From positions 4,278,001-4,342,000 of the forward strand of contig NZ_CP013650.1 in NCBI RefSeq assembly GCF_001466725.1: a stretch of DNA of 64,000 nucleotides. The letters are read 5' to 3'. A program made the position numbers and the translations under genes. This DNA comes from Lacimicrobium alkaliphilum. GTDB lineage: Bacteria > Pseudomonadota > Gammaproteobacteria > Enterobacterales > Alteromonadaceae. Shown piece after piece: positions 47,489 through 56,216 of this stretch. The notes under the pieces were generated by a model that worked only from the letters and a program-made list of their open reading frames with translations, was not told the origin of the DNA and did not search any database. Position 1 is the first letter of the stretch. Each line of letters starts with the position of its first letter.

Positions 47489-47886
47489 ACCACGACCGTT
47501 ATGCCAGTGGCATAACGCAGCGTGGTGAACGCGAGTACAGGAGGTACGAGCTGCGGGCGTTCCATCAGGGATGTGCGCACCGGGACTTATCGATTAGCGA
47601 TACTCACAGTCAATTGCATGTGGTTAATGACCGTTATGCCAGAAACTGCCGGTATACAACGCTGCAAGACGCGGTAAACCCTTCCTTGGGCGCTCTGCAA
47701 TCTCATCCATGAGATTTTAAGCTTGCAGCTTTTGTATCCCGTCAGTACCAATATCTACTCCTGCTACATGGCGGCCCTGTTTTAAAAAGATTACTTTTTC
47801 TAATCCCAGTTGCTAAAAGCATTCGTTTGCTTTGCACACGCTGATCACCGAAGATAAGCGCCTGATCCACTGCTAAAAATCATTCA
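47489..47886. other. 398-base gap between yigI and rarD with duplicated and palindromic sequences
   Basis: It holds a palindrome (GTTATGCCA-GT-GGCATAAC, 47499-47518), direct repeats GCACCGGGACTTAT (47463-47476 and 47577-47590) and GACCGTTATGCCAG (47494-47507 and 47629-47642), and structured repeat copy 2 (47645-47736). Short ORFs here have no coding signs. The last 150 bases before rarD show nothing recognisable. Confidence 0.6.
47645..47736 (+). repeat. Structured repeat element, copy 2
   Basis: Same core as copy 1: GCAAGACGCGGTAAA, CCTTCC, CGCTCT, an inner hairpin AATCTCA-TCCA-TGAGATT and GCTTGC. The outer arms ACTGCCGGTATACAACGCT / AGCTTTTGTATCCCGTCAGT differ from those of copy 1 but still pair with each other. 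The inner stem changes a C-G pair of copy 1 to T-A, keeping the base pairing. Confidence 0.8.
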
Positions 47887-48804
47887 ATGTCTGATAAATC
47901 TGCCCGTACCGGCGTGTTGCTGGCCATCGCTGCTTACAGTATGTGGGGCTTTGCGCCCATGTATTTTAAGCTGCTGTTGGAAGTGCCTGCGCCGGATATT
48001 CTGCTGCACCGTATTATCTGGTCCATGCTGATTCTGGTGGTACTGGTAGTGGCATTAGGGCAGTTTGCCAAAGTACGTAAAGCCTTACTGACCCCCAAGG
48101 TAATGAAGATCCTGCTGATCTCCGGTTTATTGCTGGGCGGCAACTGGCTGCTGTTTATCTGGGCAATTAATAATGACCATCTGCTGGATGCCAGCCTGGG
48201 TTACTATATTAACCCCTTGCTGAATGTGGCTCTGGGGCGGATTTTTCTGGGTGAGCGTCTGCGCCGGATGCAGAAAATCGCCGTGGGGCTTGCGCTGTTT
48301 GGTGTCGGTATTATGATTGTGTCCTACGGGCAGGTGCCCTGGATAGCACTGGCTCTGGCGGGGAGCTTTGGCATTTATGGATTGCTGCGCAAGCAGGTGG
48401 ATGTGGACTCTATGCCAGGTCTGTTTCTGGAAACCCTGCTGATGATGCCGGTGGCGATTGCTTACTGGATCTGGTTTGCCAGCCCGGCCAGCAATATGTT
48501 TGAAAACAGCACGGCACTGAATCTGACTCTGATGTGCGCAGGAGTCGTCACCACGGCACCGCTGCTGTGCTTTACCGGTGCGGCGCGGCGGATTATGTAT
48601 TCGACCCTGGGATTCTTTCAGTATATTGGCCCCAGCATTATGTTTGTGCTGGCGGTGTTTTTATACCACGAACCACTGCATCAGGAGCGGTTGATCACCT
48701 TTGCACTGGTATGGACGGGCCTGGCCCTGTTCAGCTTCGATTCTTACCGCCATTTTCAGCGCAATCGTAAAGCCAGAAAAGCGGCCATGGCAGCTGACGC
48801 CTGA
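47887..48804 (+). CDS. rarD: RarD family EamA transporter
   Basis: A 305-residue ten-helix transporter of the RarD branch of the DMT superfamily: GVLLAIAAYSMWGFAPMYFKLL, LLHRIIWSMLILV, NWLLFIWAINNDHLLDASLGYYINPLLNVALG. The family is named after chloramphenicol sensitivity but its natural substrate is not firmly known. Located next to yigI as in E. coli. Confidence 0.92.
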   Translation: MSDKSARTGVLLAIAAYSMWGFAPMYFKLLLEVPAPDILLHRIIWSMLILVVLVVALGQFAKVRKALLTPKVMKILLISGLLLGGNWLLFIWAINNDHLLDASLGYYINPLLNVALGRIFLGERLRRMQKIAVGLALFGVGIMIVSYGQVPWIALALAGSFGIYGLLRKQVDVDSMPGLFLETLLMMPVAIAYWIWFASPASNMFENSTALNLTLMCAGVVTTAPLLCFTGAARRIMYSTLGFFQYIGPSIMFVLAVFLYHEPLHQERLITFALVWTGLALFSFDSYRHFQRNRKARKAAMAADA

Positions 48805-48903
48805 TTCCGCAAGCTTTCAGGTATCAGTAATCAAACTGAACAGCTGCCAGCGATGCTTTATCCTATCTTGTGATTGGAGATAACCCGGATGCAAACGCAA
48901 ACG

Positions 48904-51075
48904 TTATGCCGGCGTCAGTCTGGCATAGCTTAATACCAGCCATTTATTGCCCACCTCGCTGAAATTCACCTGTACTCTGGCATGCTCTCCCGAGCCTTCA
49001 TAGTTAAGTACCGTGCCCTCACCAAACTTGGGATGAACAACCCGCTGACCCAGAGAGAACCCGGTGGAATCAAAGGCAGAGTGCGAGGTCACCGGAGCAA
49101 AGCGATTCTGCACCGGCCGTGACACCTGAGTATTGCGCAGGCGGATCTCCTCAATGCAATCGGTAGGTATTTCGCGCAAAAAACGTGATGGCGTATGGTA
49201 TTTTTCCTGCCCATAGAGTCTTCTGCTTTCAGCGTAAGTGATGACTAACTTCTCCATGGCGCGTGTCATACCAACGTAACAGAGACGACGCTCTTCTTCG
49301 AGCCGGCCCGGTTCTTCGGCGCTCATCTGACTGGGGAACATGCCCTCTTCCACTCCGCCAATCAATACCAGCGGGAATTCCAGGCCTTTGGCGCTGTGCA
49401 TGGTCATCATCTGTACGGCATCCTGATGACTGTCGGCCTGAGACTCTCCCGCTTCCAGTGACGCATGGGCCAGAAACGCCGATAAGGGCGTCATATTGTC
49501 AGCTTCCTCTGGCAGTTCAAACTGTTTGCAGGCGGTCACAAGTTCTTCGAGGTTTTCAATTCGTGCCTGGGCTTTCTCGCCTTTTTCGGCCTGATACATG
49601 GCGTACAGGCCTGAGCCTTTAATCACATGGTCGGCCTGCTGATCCAGCGCCAGCTCCAGGCACTCCTGTTGCAGTTTAAAGATCAGATCCACAAAGGATT
49701 GCAGCGCATTGGCGGCACGGCCTGAGAGCTTTTTCTCCTGTAGCATCTGCAGCGACGCCTGCCATAAGGACTGCTCGGTGATTTTGGCGGTTTCCCGGAT
49801 TTGCTCAAGGGTACGCTCGCCAATACCACGGCTGGGTGTATTTACCACCCGTTCAAAGGCGGCATCGTCCAGCGACTGGTTTATCATTCTCAGATAGCCC
49901 AGTGCATCTTTGATTTCCTGGCGCTCGAAGAACCTCAGGCCGCCGTAAATCCGATAGGCCAGGCCTTCGTGCAGCATGGCCTCTTCCAATACCCGTGACT
50001 GGGCATTATTGCGGTATAGCACGGCGCAGTCAGACAGGGCGCCGCCCTTGTCATGCCACTGGCGAATCTGGGCGACAATAAAGCGGGCTTCATCGAGATC
50101 ATTAAAACCGGCATATAAAGAGATGGGCTCGCCATCCACGCCGTCTGTCCACAGCTCTTTACCTAACCGGCTCTGGTTATTCTCAATCACCGCATTGGCG
50201 GCTTTAAGGATTTTGCCGGTGGAGCGGTAGTTCTGCTCCAGACGGATGGTCTGGGCACCATCGAAATCTCGTAAAAAGTGCTGGATATTGTCTACATTGG
50301 CGCCGCGCCAGCCGTAAATAGACTGATCATCGTCACCCACAATCATCATATTGTTATTGGGGCTGGCCAGCAGCCGCAACCAGGCATACTGGATATTATT
50401 GGTGTCCTGAAATTCATCCACCAGTACCGCGCGAAAACGTTGCTGATAATGCTGCAGAATACGCGGGTTATTGACCCACAGCTCGTGGGCTCTTAATAAC
50501 AGCTCGGCAAAATCCACCAGCCCGGAACGGTCACAGGTGTCCTGATAGGCCTGATAAATTTCTTTCATGCGCTGCTGGGCCGGATCGCCATGGGTTTCAA
50601 TATGTTGTGCCCGCAGGCCTTCATCTTTGTTACCGTTGATATACCACTGGATATGTTTTGGCGCCCAGTGTTTTTCATCCAGATTCAGGGCCTTGAGTAC
50701 CCGGCGGATCAGGCGGTACTGATCGTCAGAGTCCAGGATCTGAAAGTTCTCCGGCAGCCGGGCTTCCTGATAGTGAGTGCGCAGCAACCGGTGCGCCAGG
50801 CCATGAAAGGTACCAATCCACATGCCCTGCAAGGAGGAGTGCATCAGTTTTTCCACCCGCGCACGCATTTCCCGGGCGGCTTTATTGGTAAAAGTGACCG
50901 CCAGAATACCAAAGGGGGAGATACCCTCCACTTCCATCAGCCAGGCCATACGATGCACCAGTACCCGGGTCTTGCCACTGCCGGCCCCGGCCAGCACCAG
51001 CATATCGCCTGGTGGCGCGGCCACTGCTTCGCGCTGTTTGTCGTTAAGGCCGTCGATGAGTCTGGATACATCCAT
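48904..51075 (-). CDS. uvrD: DNA helicase II (UvrD)
   Basis: A 723-residue superfamily 1 helicase (E. coli UvrD 720) for nucleotide excision and mismatch repair. Walker A is LAGAGSGKTRVLVHRMAWL; motif II VDEFQDTNNIQY; motif III GDDDQSIYGWRGA; motif IV-VI follow; and the C-terminal Tudor-like domain ends HARVQVNFSEVGNKWLVLSYARL. The ATG at 51075 (MDVSRLIDGLNDKQREAVAAPPG) matches homologues. It is the last gene of the lptM-to-uvrD minus-strand group, with its own likely SOS-controlled promoter. Confidence 0.96.
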   Translation of the reverse strand: MDVSRLIDGLNDKQREAVAAPPGDMLVLAGAGSGKTRVLVHRMAWLMEVEGISPFGILAVTFTNKAAREMRARVEKLMHSSLQGMWIGTFHGLAHRLLRTHYQEARLPENFQILDSDDQYRLIRRVLKALNLDEKHWAPKHIQWYINGNKDEGLRAQHIETHGDPAQQRMKEIYQAYQDTCDRSGLVDFAELLLRAHELWVNNPRILQHYQQRFRAVLVDEFQDTNNIQYAWLRLLASPNNNMMIVGDDDQSIYGWRGANVDNIQHFLRDFDGAQTIRLEQNYRSTGKILKAANAVIENNQSRLGKELWTDGVDGEPISLYAGFNDLDEARFIVAQIRQWHDKGGALSDCAVLYRNNAQSRVLEEAMLHEGLAYRIYGGLRFFERQEIKDALGYLRMINQSLDDAAFERVVNTPSRGIGERTLEQIRETAKITEQSLWQASLQMLQEKKLSGRAANALQSFVDLIFKLQQECLELALDQQADHVIKGSGLYAMYQAEKGEKAQARIENLEELVTACKQFELPEEADNMTPLSAFLAHASLEAGESQADSHQDAVQMMTMHSAKGLEFPLVLIGGVEEGMFPSQMSAEEPGRLEEERRLCYVGMTRAMEKLVITYAESRRLYGQEKYHTPSRFLREIPTDCIEEIRLRNTQVSRPVQNRFAPVTSHSAFDSTGFSLGQRVVHPKFGEGTVLNYEGSGEHARVQVNFSEVGNKWLVLSYARLTPA

Positions 51076-51129
51076 GGTGGCTAATCTCACAGGTTCAGAG
51101 TGCGTAAATTGCGGCAAGTATAACAGCTA

Positions 51130-51149
51130 TACTGTGTTTTTATACACCA
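51130..51149 (-). promoter_or_regulatory. LexA-like SOS box upstream of uvrD
   Basis: TACTGTGTTTTTATACACCA matches 15 of 20 positions of the E. coli LexA consensus TACTGTATATATATACAGTA, including CTGT and TATACA. It lies 55-74 bases before the uvrD start, as the E. coli uvrD SOS box does. One half-site is imperfect (ACAC instead of ACAG). Confidence 0.5.
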
Positions 51150-51160
51150 GCTGGCCGGGA

Positions 51161-51883
51161 TCAGCTATTTACAAGCTTCAGTAGTTCGTCCAGTTGCTGT
51201 AGCTGAATATGAGGCAATACACTGGCGGGCTCATCACTGATATTCATCGGCCGGTTAGCGGCATACCAGGCGGCCTGGTAACCGGCATTGAGTGCCCCGG
51301 CGATATCATTTTTAAAGCCATCGCCAATATGCAGAATCTGTCCGGCAGGAATACCAAGGTGAGCCTGCGCCAGTTCAAACATGCGGCTGTCTGGCTTCAT
51401 AGGTTGTTTCAGGTTAGCGTGATAACAGGCACTGAAATAGCCGGCGATACCGATTTTCTCAAGGTTAACATTGCCATTGGTGATGGCCACCATCGGCACC
51501 CTATCTGCCAGTTGTCTGAGCAAAGAACAGATACTTTCAGTGACCTTAAAGTCGCTGCGTTGGTCGTAAAAATAATCAAATGCCACCTGAGTCGCAGTAG
51601 CCAGGGTTTCACCGTCATATCCGCATGTTTGCAGGCCATGATGCAGTTGCTGTCGTCTTAATTCGCCCATATCACTTTGCAGTTCGGGTCGTTGCCGCAG
51701 CAGCTGTGCCTTGATCTGACGCCAGAATTCAATGTCATGCCGGGCAGTATCCGGGTATTCCAGATGCAGAAAATCCAGCAGCGCCCGTTCGGCTCTGAGC
51801 ATAATATTGTGGTTATTATACAGGGTATCATCGAGATCGAATGACAACGCCTTAACAGGCTGTAAGGGGCGGTAAATAATCAT
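51161..51883 (-). CDS. yigB: HAD-family phosphatase YigB
   Basis: A 240-residue HAD-IA hydrolase. Motif I is LSFDLDDTLYNN (nucleophile Asp), motif II AITNGN, motif III K in KPDSRMF, motif IV HIGDGFKNDIAGALNAGY. E. coli YigB dephosphorylates FMN in riboflavin synthesis. The gene starts three bases after xerC ends, in the conserved xerC-yigB-uvrD order. Confidence 0.92.
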   Translation of the reverse strand: MIIYRPLQPVKALSFDLDDTLYNNHNIMLRAERALLDFLHLEYPDTARHDIEFWRQIKAQLLRQRPELQSDMGELRRQQLHHGLQTCGYDGETLATATQVAFDYFYDQRSDFKVTESICSLLRQLADRVPMVAITNGNVNLEKIGIAGYFSACYHANLKQPMKPDSRMFELAQAHLGIPAGQILHIGDGFKNDIAGALNAGYQAAWYAANRPMNISDEPASVLPHIQLQQLDELLKLVNS

Positions 51884-51886
51884 CTG

Positions 51887-52798
51887 TCAGTTTTGGCTCT
51901 TCTTCGCTCTGGGATGGGCCTTGTCATATACCTGGGCCAGATGCTGAAAATCCAGATGGGTATACACTTGGGTGGTGGTGAGGTTGGCATGGCCAAGCAG
52001 TTCCTGCACGCCACGCAAATCTCCGCTCGATTCCAGCACATGGGTGGCGAAAGAGTGGCGTAACTTGTGTGGGTTAAGAGGCTGATTCAGTCCTTGCTTT
52101 AAGGCCCAGTGTTGCATGCGCTGGGCAATCTGCCTTGAGGTAATGCGTCGCCGCTGTTTGCTGATAAACAGGGCTTTTTCTTCAACGGGGGCAAGTTCAC
52201 CCCTGACTTTCAGCCAGGCTTGCAGGGCCTGCCGGGCAAGGCGACCGACTGGCAGCAAGCGTTCCTTGTTGCCTTTACCCCTTACCCGCAGCAGACTCTT
52301 ATCCTGATTAAGGTTATCCAGGTTCAGCCCGGTTAGTTCGGCCAGACGCAATCCGCAACTATAGGTCAGCTCCAGCATGGCTTTATCGCGGATCCCCAGA
52401 ATATCGTCGCCGGGGCTGAAATCGAGCAGTTGGCTCATCTCATCCACATGCAGTTGCTTGGGCAAAGGCCGGCCTTTTTTAGGTGCCTGAATGCCGGTGG
52501 TGGGATTACTGGCTAGTTCCCCCTGTTGCAGCAGATACTGGCAGAAGGTACGCAAAGCGGAAAGTTTCAGGGCAATGGAGGCCGGGCTGTGACCTTTTCG
52601 TCTGGCCTGATTAAGTACCTGGCGAACATGTTGTGGTGTCAGCTCTGCCCAGTTGTTCAGGGCCAGTTGCTGACTAATATCCTGCAACTGCTGTGCGTAG
52701 GTTTCAAGGGTTCTTTTTGCCAGGTTCCGCTCGTTGCACAGATGGGCAAGAAACGCTTCCAGCCTTTGGTCAATGCACCCCGGAGCTGATTCGCTCAT
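51887..52798 (-). CDS. xerC: Tyrosine recombinase XerC
   Basis: A 303-residue tyrosine recombinase that, with XerD, resolves chromosome dimers at dif. The N-terminal SAM-like domain (LEAFLAHLCNERNLAKRTLETYAQQL) and the catalytic residues are present: Arg in LTYSCGLRLAEL, Lys in VRGKGNKER, His-x-x-Arg in HKLRHSFATH, His in LLGHANLTTTQVYTHLDF with the tyrosine. It ends four residues after a basic tail. Conserved position between yigA and yigB. Confidence 0.95.
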   Translation of the reverse strand: MSESAPGCIDQRLEAFLAHLCNERNLAKRTLETYAQQLQDISQQLALNNWAELTPQHVRQVLNQARRKGHSPASIALKLSALRTFCQYLLQQGELASNPTTGIQAPKKGRPLPKQLHVDEMSQLLDFSPGDDILGIRDKAMLELTYSCGLRLAELTGLNLDNLNQDKSLLRVRGKGNKERLLPVGRLARQALQAWLKVRGELAPVEEKALFISKQRRRITSRQIAQRMQHWALKQGLNQPLNPHKLRHSFATHVLESSGDLRGVQELLGHANLTTTQVYTHLDFQHLAQVYDKAHPRAKKSQN

Positions 52799-52802
52799 AC
52801 CA

Positions 52803-53486
52803 TCAGTATTCCGCGAGCTGAGGTACCACCAGGGTCAGAAATTTCTGCAGTTGGGTGATCAGCAGGGTGTCCATGCCGGGATGAAAGTGATGGGGCTCGT
52901 CACTGCCGACGGCCAGCAGACCCATTTCGCCGCGCTCGCCCAGCAACATCATGGCCACAGAGCCCACCGGGCGGTCGTTGAACAGCATTTTCTGTTCCTG
53001 CTGACTAAGTCGGCCAAGATAATAAATATTGTTATTAAAGCGTTTTTCCATCAGGTGTTTTTTGCTGGCCTCAGGCAGATCGTCGTCGAAGCCAAACAGC
53101 TTTAATGAAAGGGTTTGCAAATCCAGTTGATGCAACAGCACCTGCTCGAGGGTTTTACGGGCGTCGAACAGTGTCCGGCAGCGGAACAGGCGCAGATTGA
53201 GATCGGCATAGATGCGGTAAATACGCTCGTTCTGCTTGGCAGTAGCCATCAGTTCATTGATCTGCAGTTGTAACTGGCGCACTTTCAGGCGCAGTTGTTC
53301 TGCCTGACGCTCTACCAGAGAGACAGTGCCTTTTTGCTTGTGGGGTAATCTGAGGCTGTCGAGAATTTCGGGGAAATAAAAGAAAAAATCCGGGTTGGCC
53401 AACAGGTATTCCTTAACGGCTTCCGGTGCCAGCGATGCTAACTCCACTGCTGGTGTGGCTTTTTCCTGTCTCGACATGTCACTCAT
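52803..53486 (-). CDS. yigA: DUF484 family protein (YigA)
   Basis: A 227-residue cytoplasmic protein: an N-terminal helical segment ([57 protein letters not shown]) followed by a GAF-like domain ([25 protein letters not shown] to [16 protein letters not shown]). Function is not known. The gene is conserved between dapF and xerC and overlaps dapF by four bases, so it is co-translated. Confidence 0.9.
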   Translation of the reverse strand: MSDMSRQEKATPAVELASLAPEAVKEYLLANPDFFFYFPEILDSLRLPHKQKGTVSLVERQAEQLRLKVRQLQLQINELMATAKQNERIYRIYADLNLRLFRCRTLFDARKTLEQVLLHQLDLQTLSLKLFGFDDDLPEASKKHLMEKRFNNNIYYLGRLSQQEQKMLFNDRPVGSVAMMLLGERGEMGLLAVGSDEPHHFHPGMDTLLITQLQKFLTLVVPQLAEY

Positions 53487-54313
53487 AGGCTGATACTTCC
53501 GTCAAATACATGCTCTGCCGGCCCCGTCATCTTCACTACCCGATCACGGCCCTGCCAGCGTATGGTCAGCGTACCACCAGGAAGGTCGACCCTGACTTCT
53601 GATTCCAGTTTTCCCCAAAGCTGCCCTATTACTGCCGCGGCGCAGGCACCACTGCCACAGGCGAGGGTCTCGCCGCTACCGCGTTCATACACCCGCAGTT
53701 TAATGTGGGAGGGAGAGAGGATTTGCATAAAACCCACATTCACTCCTTCGGGGAATCTTTCATGTTTTACCAGTAAAGGGCCGAGGGTTTCAACTGCTGC
53801 CTGCTCAATATCCTCGACTTCCATCACGCAATGGGGATTTCCCAGCGACACAGCACCACAAAAAATGGTGTGTTCGTCCTCACGAACGATATAGGTGGCC
53901 TCTTCTTTATTGGCTTTTAACGGGATCTGAGCAGGCTCAAACTGGGGCTTACCCATGTTTACGGTTACCTGACCATCCCGCTCAAGATACAATACCATCC
54001 GTCCGGCACGCGTGCCTACGACTATTTTATTTTTGTTAATCAGCCCCTTATTGCGCACAAAGCGGGCAAAGCAACGGGCGCCGTTACCGCATTGGGATAC
54101 TTCGGTGCCGTCGGCATTAAAGATACGGTAGTGAAAATCCTGATCGGGATCGTAAGGAGGTTCCACCAGCAATAACTGATCAAAGCCGATACCGAAATTG
54201 CGATCTGCTAACTGTTTAATCTTGTCCTTGGAGAAAAACACATTCTGGGTAACGTTGTCGATGACCATAAAGTCATTACCCAGGCCCTGCATTTTTGAAA
54301 AATGAATCTGCAT
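53483..54313 (-). CDS. dapF: Diaminopimelate epimerase
   Basis: A 276-residue cofactor-free epimerase that makes meso-DAP for peptidoglycan and lysine. Catalytic cysteines are in [12 protein letters not shown] and [11 protein letters not shown]. The ATG at 54313 ([20 protein letters not shown]) is preferred; a GTG at 54322 is in frame. It overlaps yigA by four bases and is separated from lysA by 126 bases. Confidence 0.96.
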   Translation of the reverse strand: MQIHFSKMQGLGNDFMVIDNVTQNVFFSKDKIKQLADRNFGIGFDQLLLVEPPYDPDQDFHYRIFNADGTEVSQCGNGARCFARFVRNKGLINKNKIVVGTRAGRMVLYLERDGQVTVNMGKPQFEPAQIPLKANKEEATYIVREDEHTIFCGAVSLGNPHCVMEVEDIEQAAVETLGPLLVKHERFPEGVNVGFMQILSPSHIKLRVYERGSGETLACGSGACAAAVIGQLWGKLESEVRVDLPGGTLTIRWQGRDRVVKMTGPAEHVFDGSISL

Positions 54314-54439
54314 CGGTACCACTTAGTTAGAGAAATCAGCTTTCAGCTGGCAATAGTCAGAAGAGACACCATCCTGTATCCGAAACTGAATTGCAATTCT
54401 GTACTGAAAACTGATTACTGACCACTGATTCCTGCTAGT

Positions 54440-55690
54440 TTACGGAACTTTATGCTCTCCTTTCCAGAGATCCTTTAGTTTTTCTCGTTCCCGAACCAGA
54501 AAGCATTGATCGCCATCCACTAAGATCTCTGCCGGGCGGCAGCGACTGTTGTAGTTTGAGGCCATGGTAAAGCCATAAGCACCGGCGCTGCGTACGGCGA
54601 TAAGATCCCCCTCATCAATGGCCAGGGCTCTGTCTTTGCCGAGGAAATCACCGGTTTCACATACCGGGCCGACCACGTCATAGGTGAAGGTTTCTCTGCT
54701 CAGGCTCTTGTCTACTTCAACAATATCCATCCAGGCTGAATAGAGTGCCGGGCGGATCAGATCATTCATCGCTGCGTCTACCAGCGCGAAATTTTTCTCT
54801 GCTCCCTGCTTGAGAAACTCAACCTTGCTGACCAGAATACCTGCATTGGCCATGATTGCCCTGCCCGGCTCAAAAATCAGAGGCAAATCCGGTCTGTTCT
54901 GCATACGGTCAACAATGGCTTTCACGTAGGCATCAGGTTGTGGTGGCTGTTCGTCTTTATAGGTCACACCCAGACCACCACCGACATCCAGGTGCTCAAT
55001 TTCTATGCCCCTTGCCGACAGTTCATCCACCAGCTCCAGTAACCTGTCCAGCGCATCCACAAAGGGGCCCACTTCGGTCAGTTGTGAACCGATATGGCAA
55101 TCCATGCCCACAATCTTAAGATGCGGCATCTTCGCTGCCTGAGTATATACCTCGACGGCCTGTTCGCGCTCGATGCCGAATTTATTGGCTTTCAGGCCAG
55201 TAGAAATATAGGGGTGGGTTTTGGCATCTACGTCGGGGTTGACCCGTAACGAGATCGGCGCCGGTTTACCCTGTTCGCCTGCAACTTTGTTGATACGTTT
55301 GAGCTCTGAGGGCGACTCCACGTTAAAGCACTTAATCCCCTGTTCGAGTGCGTAGGCAATTTCCTGCTCTGTTTTGCCGACCCCGGAGAATACCACCTTG
55401 GCAGGATCGCCACCGGCTTCAATAACACGGGCCAGTTCACCGCCGGAAACGATATCAAAACCCGAGCCCAGCTTTGCCAGCACGCTGAGTACGCCGATAT
55501 TGGAGTTGGCTTTGACCGCGTAACAAATCAGATGTGGATGGTTACCCACCGCATCATCAAAGGCGCGCCAGTGACGCTCAATGGTGGCGCGCGAGTAGAT
55601 ATAACAGGGGGTACCGAAGTCGGCGGCAATCTGGCTGACCGGCACGTTTTCTGCCATCAGCTGTTGTTGTTGATGTACAAAGAAATCCAT
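54440..55690 (-). CDS. lysA: Diaminopimelate decarboxylase
   Basis: A 416-residue fold-III PLP enzyme, the last step of lysine synthesis (meso-DAP to lysine). AVKANSN contains the PLP lysine, followed by HIGSQLTEVGPF, DVGGGLGV, EPGRAIMANAG and VCETGDFLGKDR. It begins directly after the lptM stop and lies upstream of dapF, so decarboxylase and epimerase are co-transcribed. Confidence 0.96.
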   Translation of the reverse strand: MDFFVHQQQQLMAENVPVSQIAADFGTPCYIYSRATIERHWRAFDDAVGNHPHLICYAVKANSNIGVLSVLAKLGSGFDIVSGGELARVIEAGGDPAKVVFSGVGKTEQEIAYALEQGIKCFNVESPSELKRINKVAGEQGKPAPISLRVNPDVDAKTHPYISTGLKANKFGIEREQAVEVYTQAAKMPHLKIVGMDCHIGSQLTEVGPFVDALDRLLELVDELSARGIEIEHLDVGGGLGVTYKDEQPPQPDAYVKAIVDRMQNRPDLPLIFEPGRAIMANAGILVSKVEFLKQGAEKNFALVDAAMNDLIRPALYSAWMDIVEVDKSLSRETFTYDVVGPVCETGDFLGKDRALAIDEGDLIAVRSAGAYGFTMASNYNSRCRPAEILVDGDQCFLVREREKLKDLWKGEHKVP

Positions 55691-55849
55691 CTAATTCTGC
55701 TCTTGTTCGCGGGTGGATTGAGTCTCATCTTGTTCGGTTTGCTGAGGTTTATTGTCCACAGCCTGTTCCGGCATAAACAACGGGCCCTTCTGGCCGCATC
55801 CTGCCAGTAACAGCAGGGCGAAAATGGCTGTCAGTTTTAACCTTGTCAC
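55691..55849 (-). CDS. lptM: LPS assembly lipoprotein LptM (YifL)
   Basis: A 52-residue lipoprotein. The signal peptide TRLKLTAIFALLLLAGC ends in lipobox LAGC, directly followed by GQKGPLFMPE, the conserved N-terminus of mature LptM, which promotes correct disulfides in LptD. Translation starts at GTG (55849) with GGAG seven bases upstream. The longer open frame from 55939 is not coding. The stop codon abuts the lysA ATG. The lptM-lysA-dapF order is typical for the group. Confidence 0.88.
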   Translation of the reverse strand: MTRLKLTAIFALLLLAGCGQKGPLFMPEQAVDNKPQQTEQDETQSTREQEQN

Positions 55850-56216
55850 AGCGTCACTCCACAGAGGTGTCAGACCCGCTATGATGGCATTGAAGACGCA
55901 AAAAGCAAAGCAACTTAAGGCACTAATATCCGTCTGCAAAGCCTTATCTATCGGGGCTTCCGATGCATTTTATCGCTAAGGGCTATGTGTTGGTGGTGAA
56001 TACTATAAGCGGCTATCAAATATGCAAAATGTCGGTATCAGCGCAAAGTTGCCCGCATCGCAAAGTTTTGTGGAGTCATCTCTCTACCCTCTGTGTCCTC
56101 TGTGACTCTGCGGTAAAACAACTAAAATCGTGTTGAATCACTGCAGAAAACGCTGGGGTTTGGGGGCTGCTATTCTTTATACTACGCCCATTATTCGACC
56201 ACAGGATTTGAGTTTT
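55850..56216. other. 367-base gap between lptM and speB
   Basis: It should contain divergent promoters for lptM-lysA and speB; none is clear. The stretch 56058-56122 (ATCGCAAAGTTTTGTGG through CTCTGTGACTCTGCGGTAAAAC) is non-coding and resembles the CGCAGAGACGCAGAGG part of the TA-flanking repeats in inverted sense. No RNA gene was seen. Confidence 0.5.
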
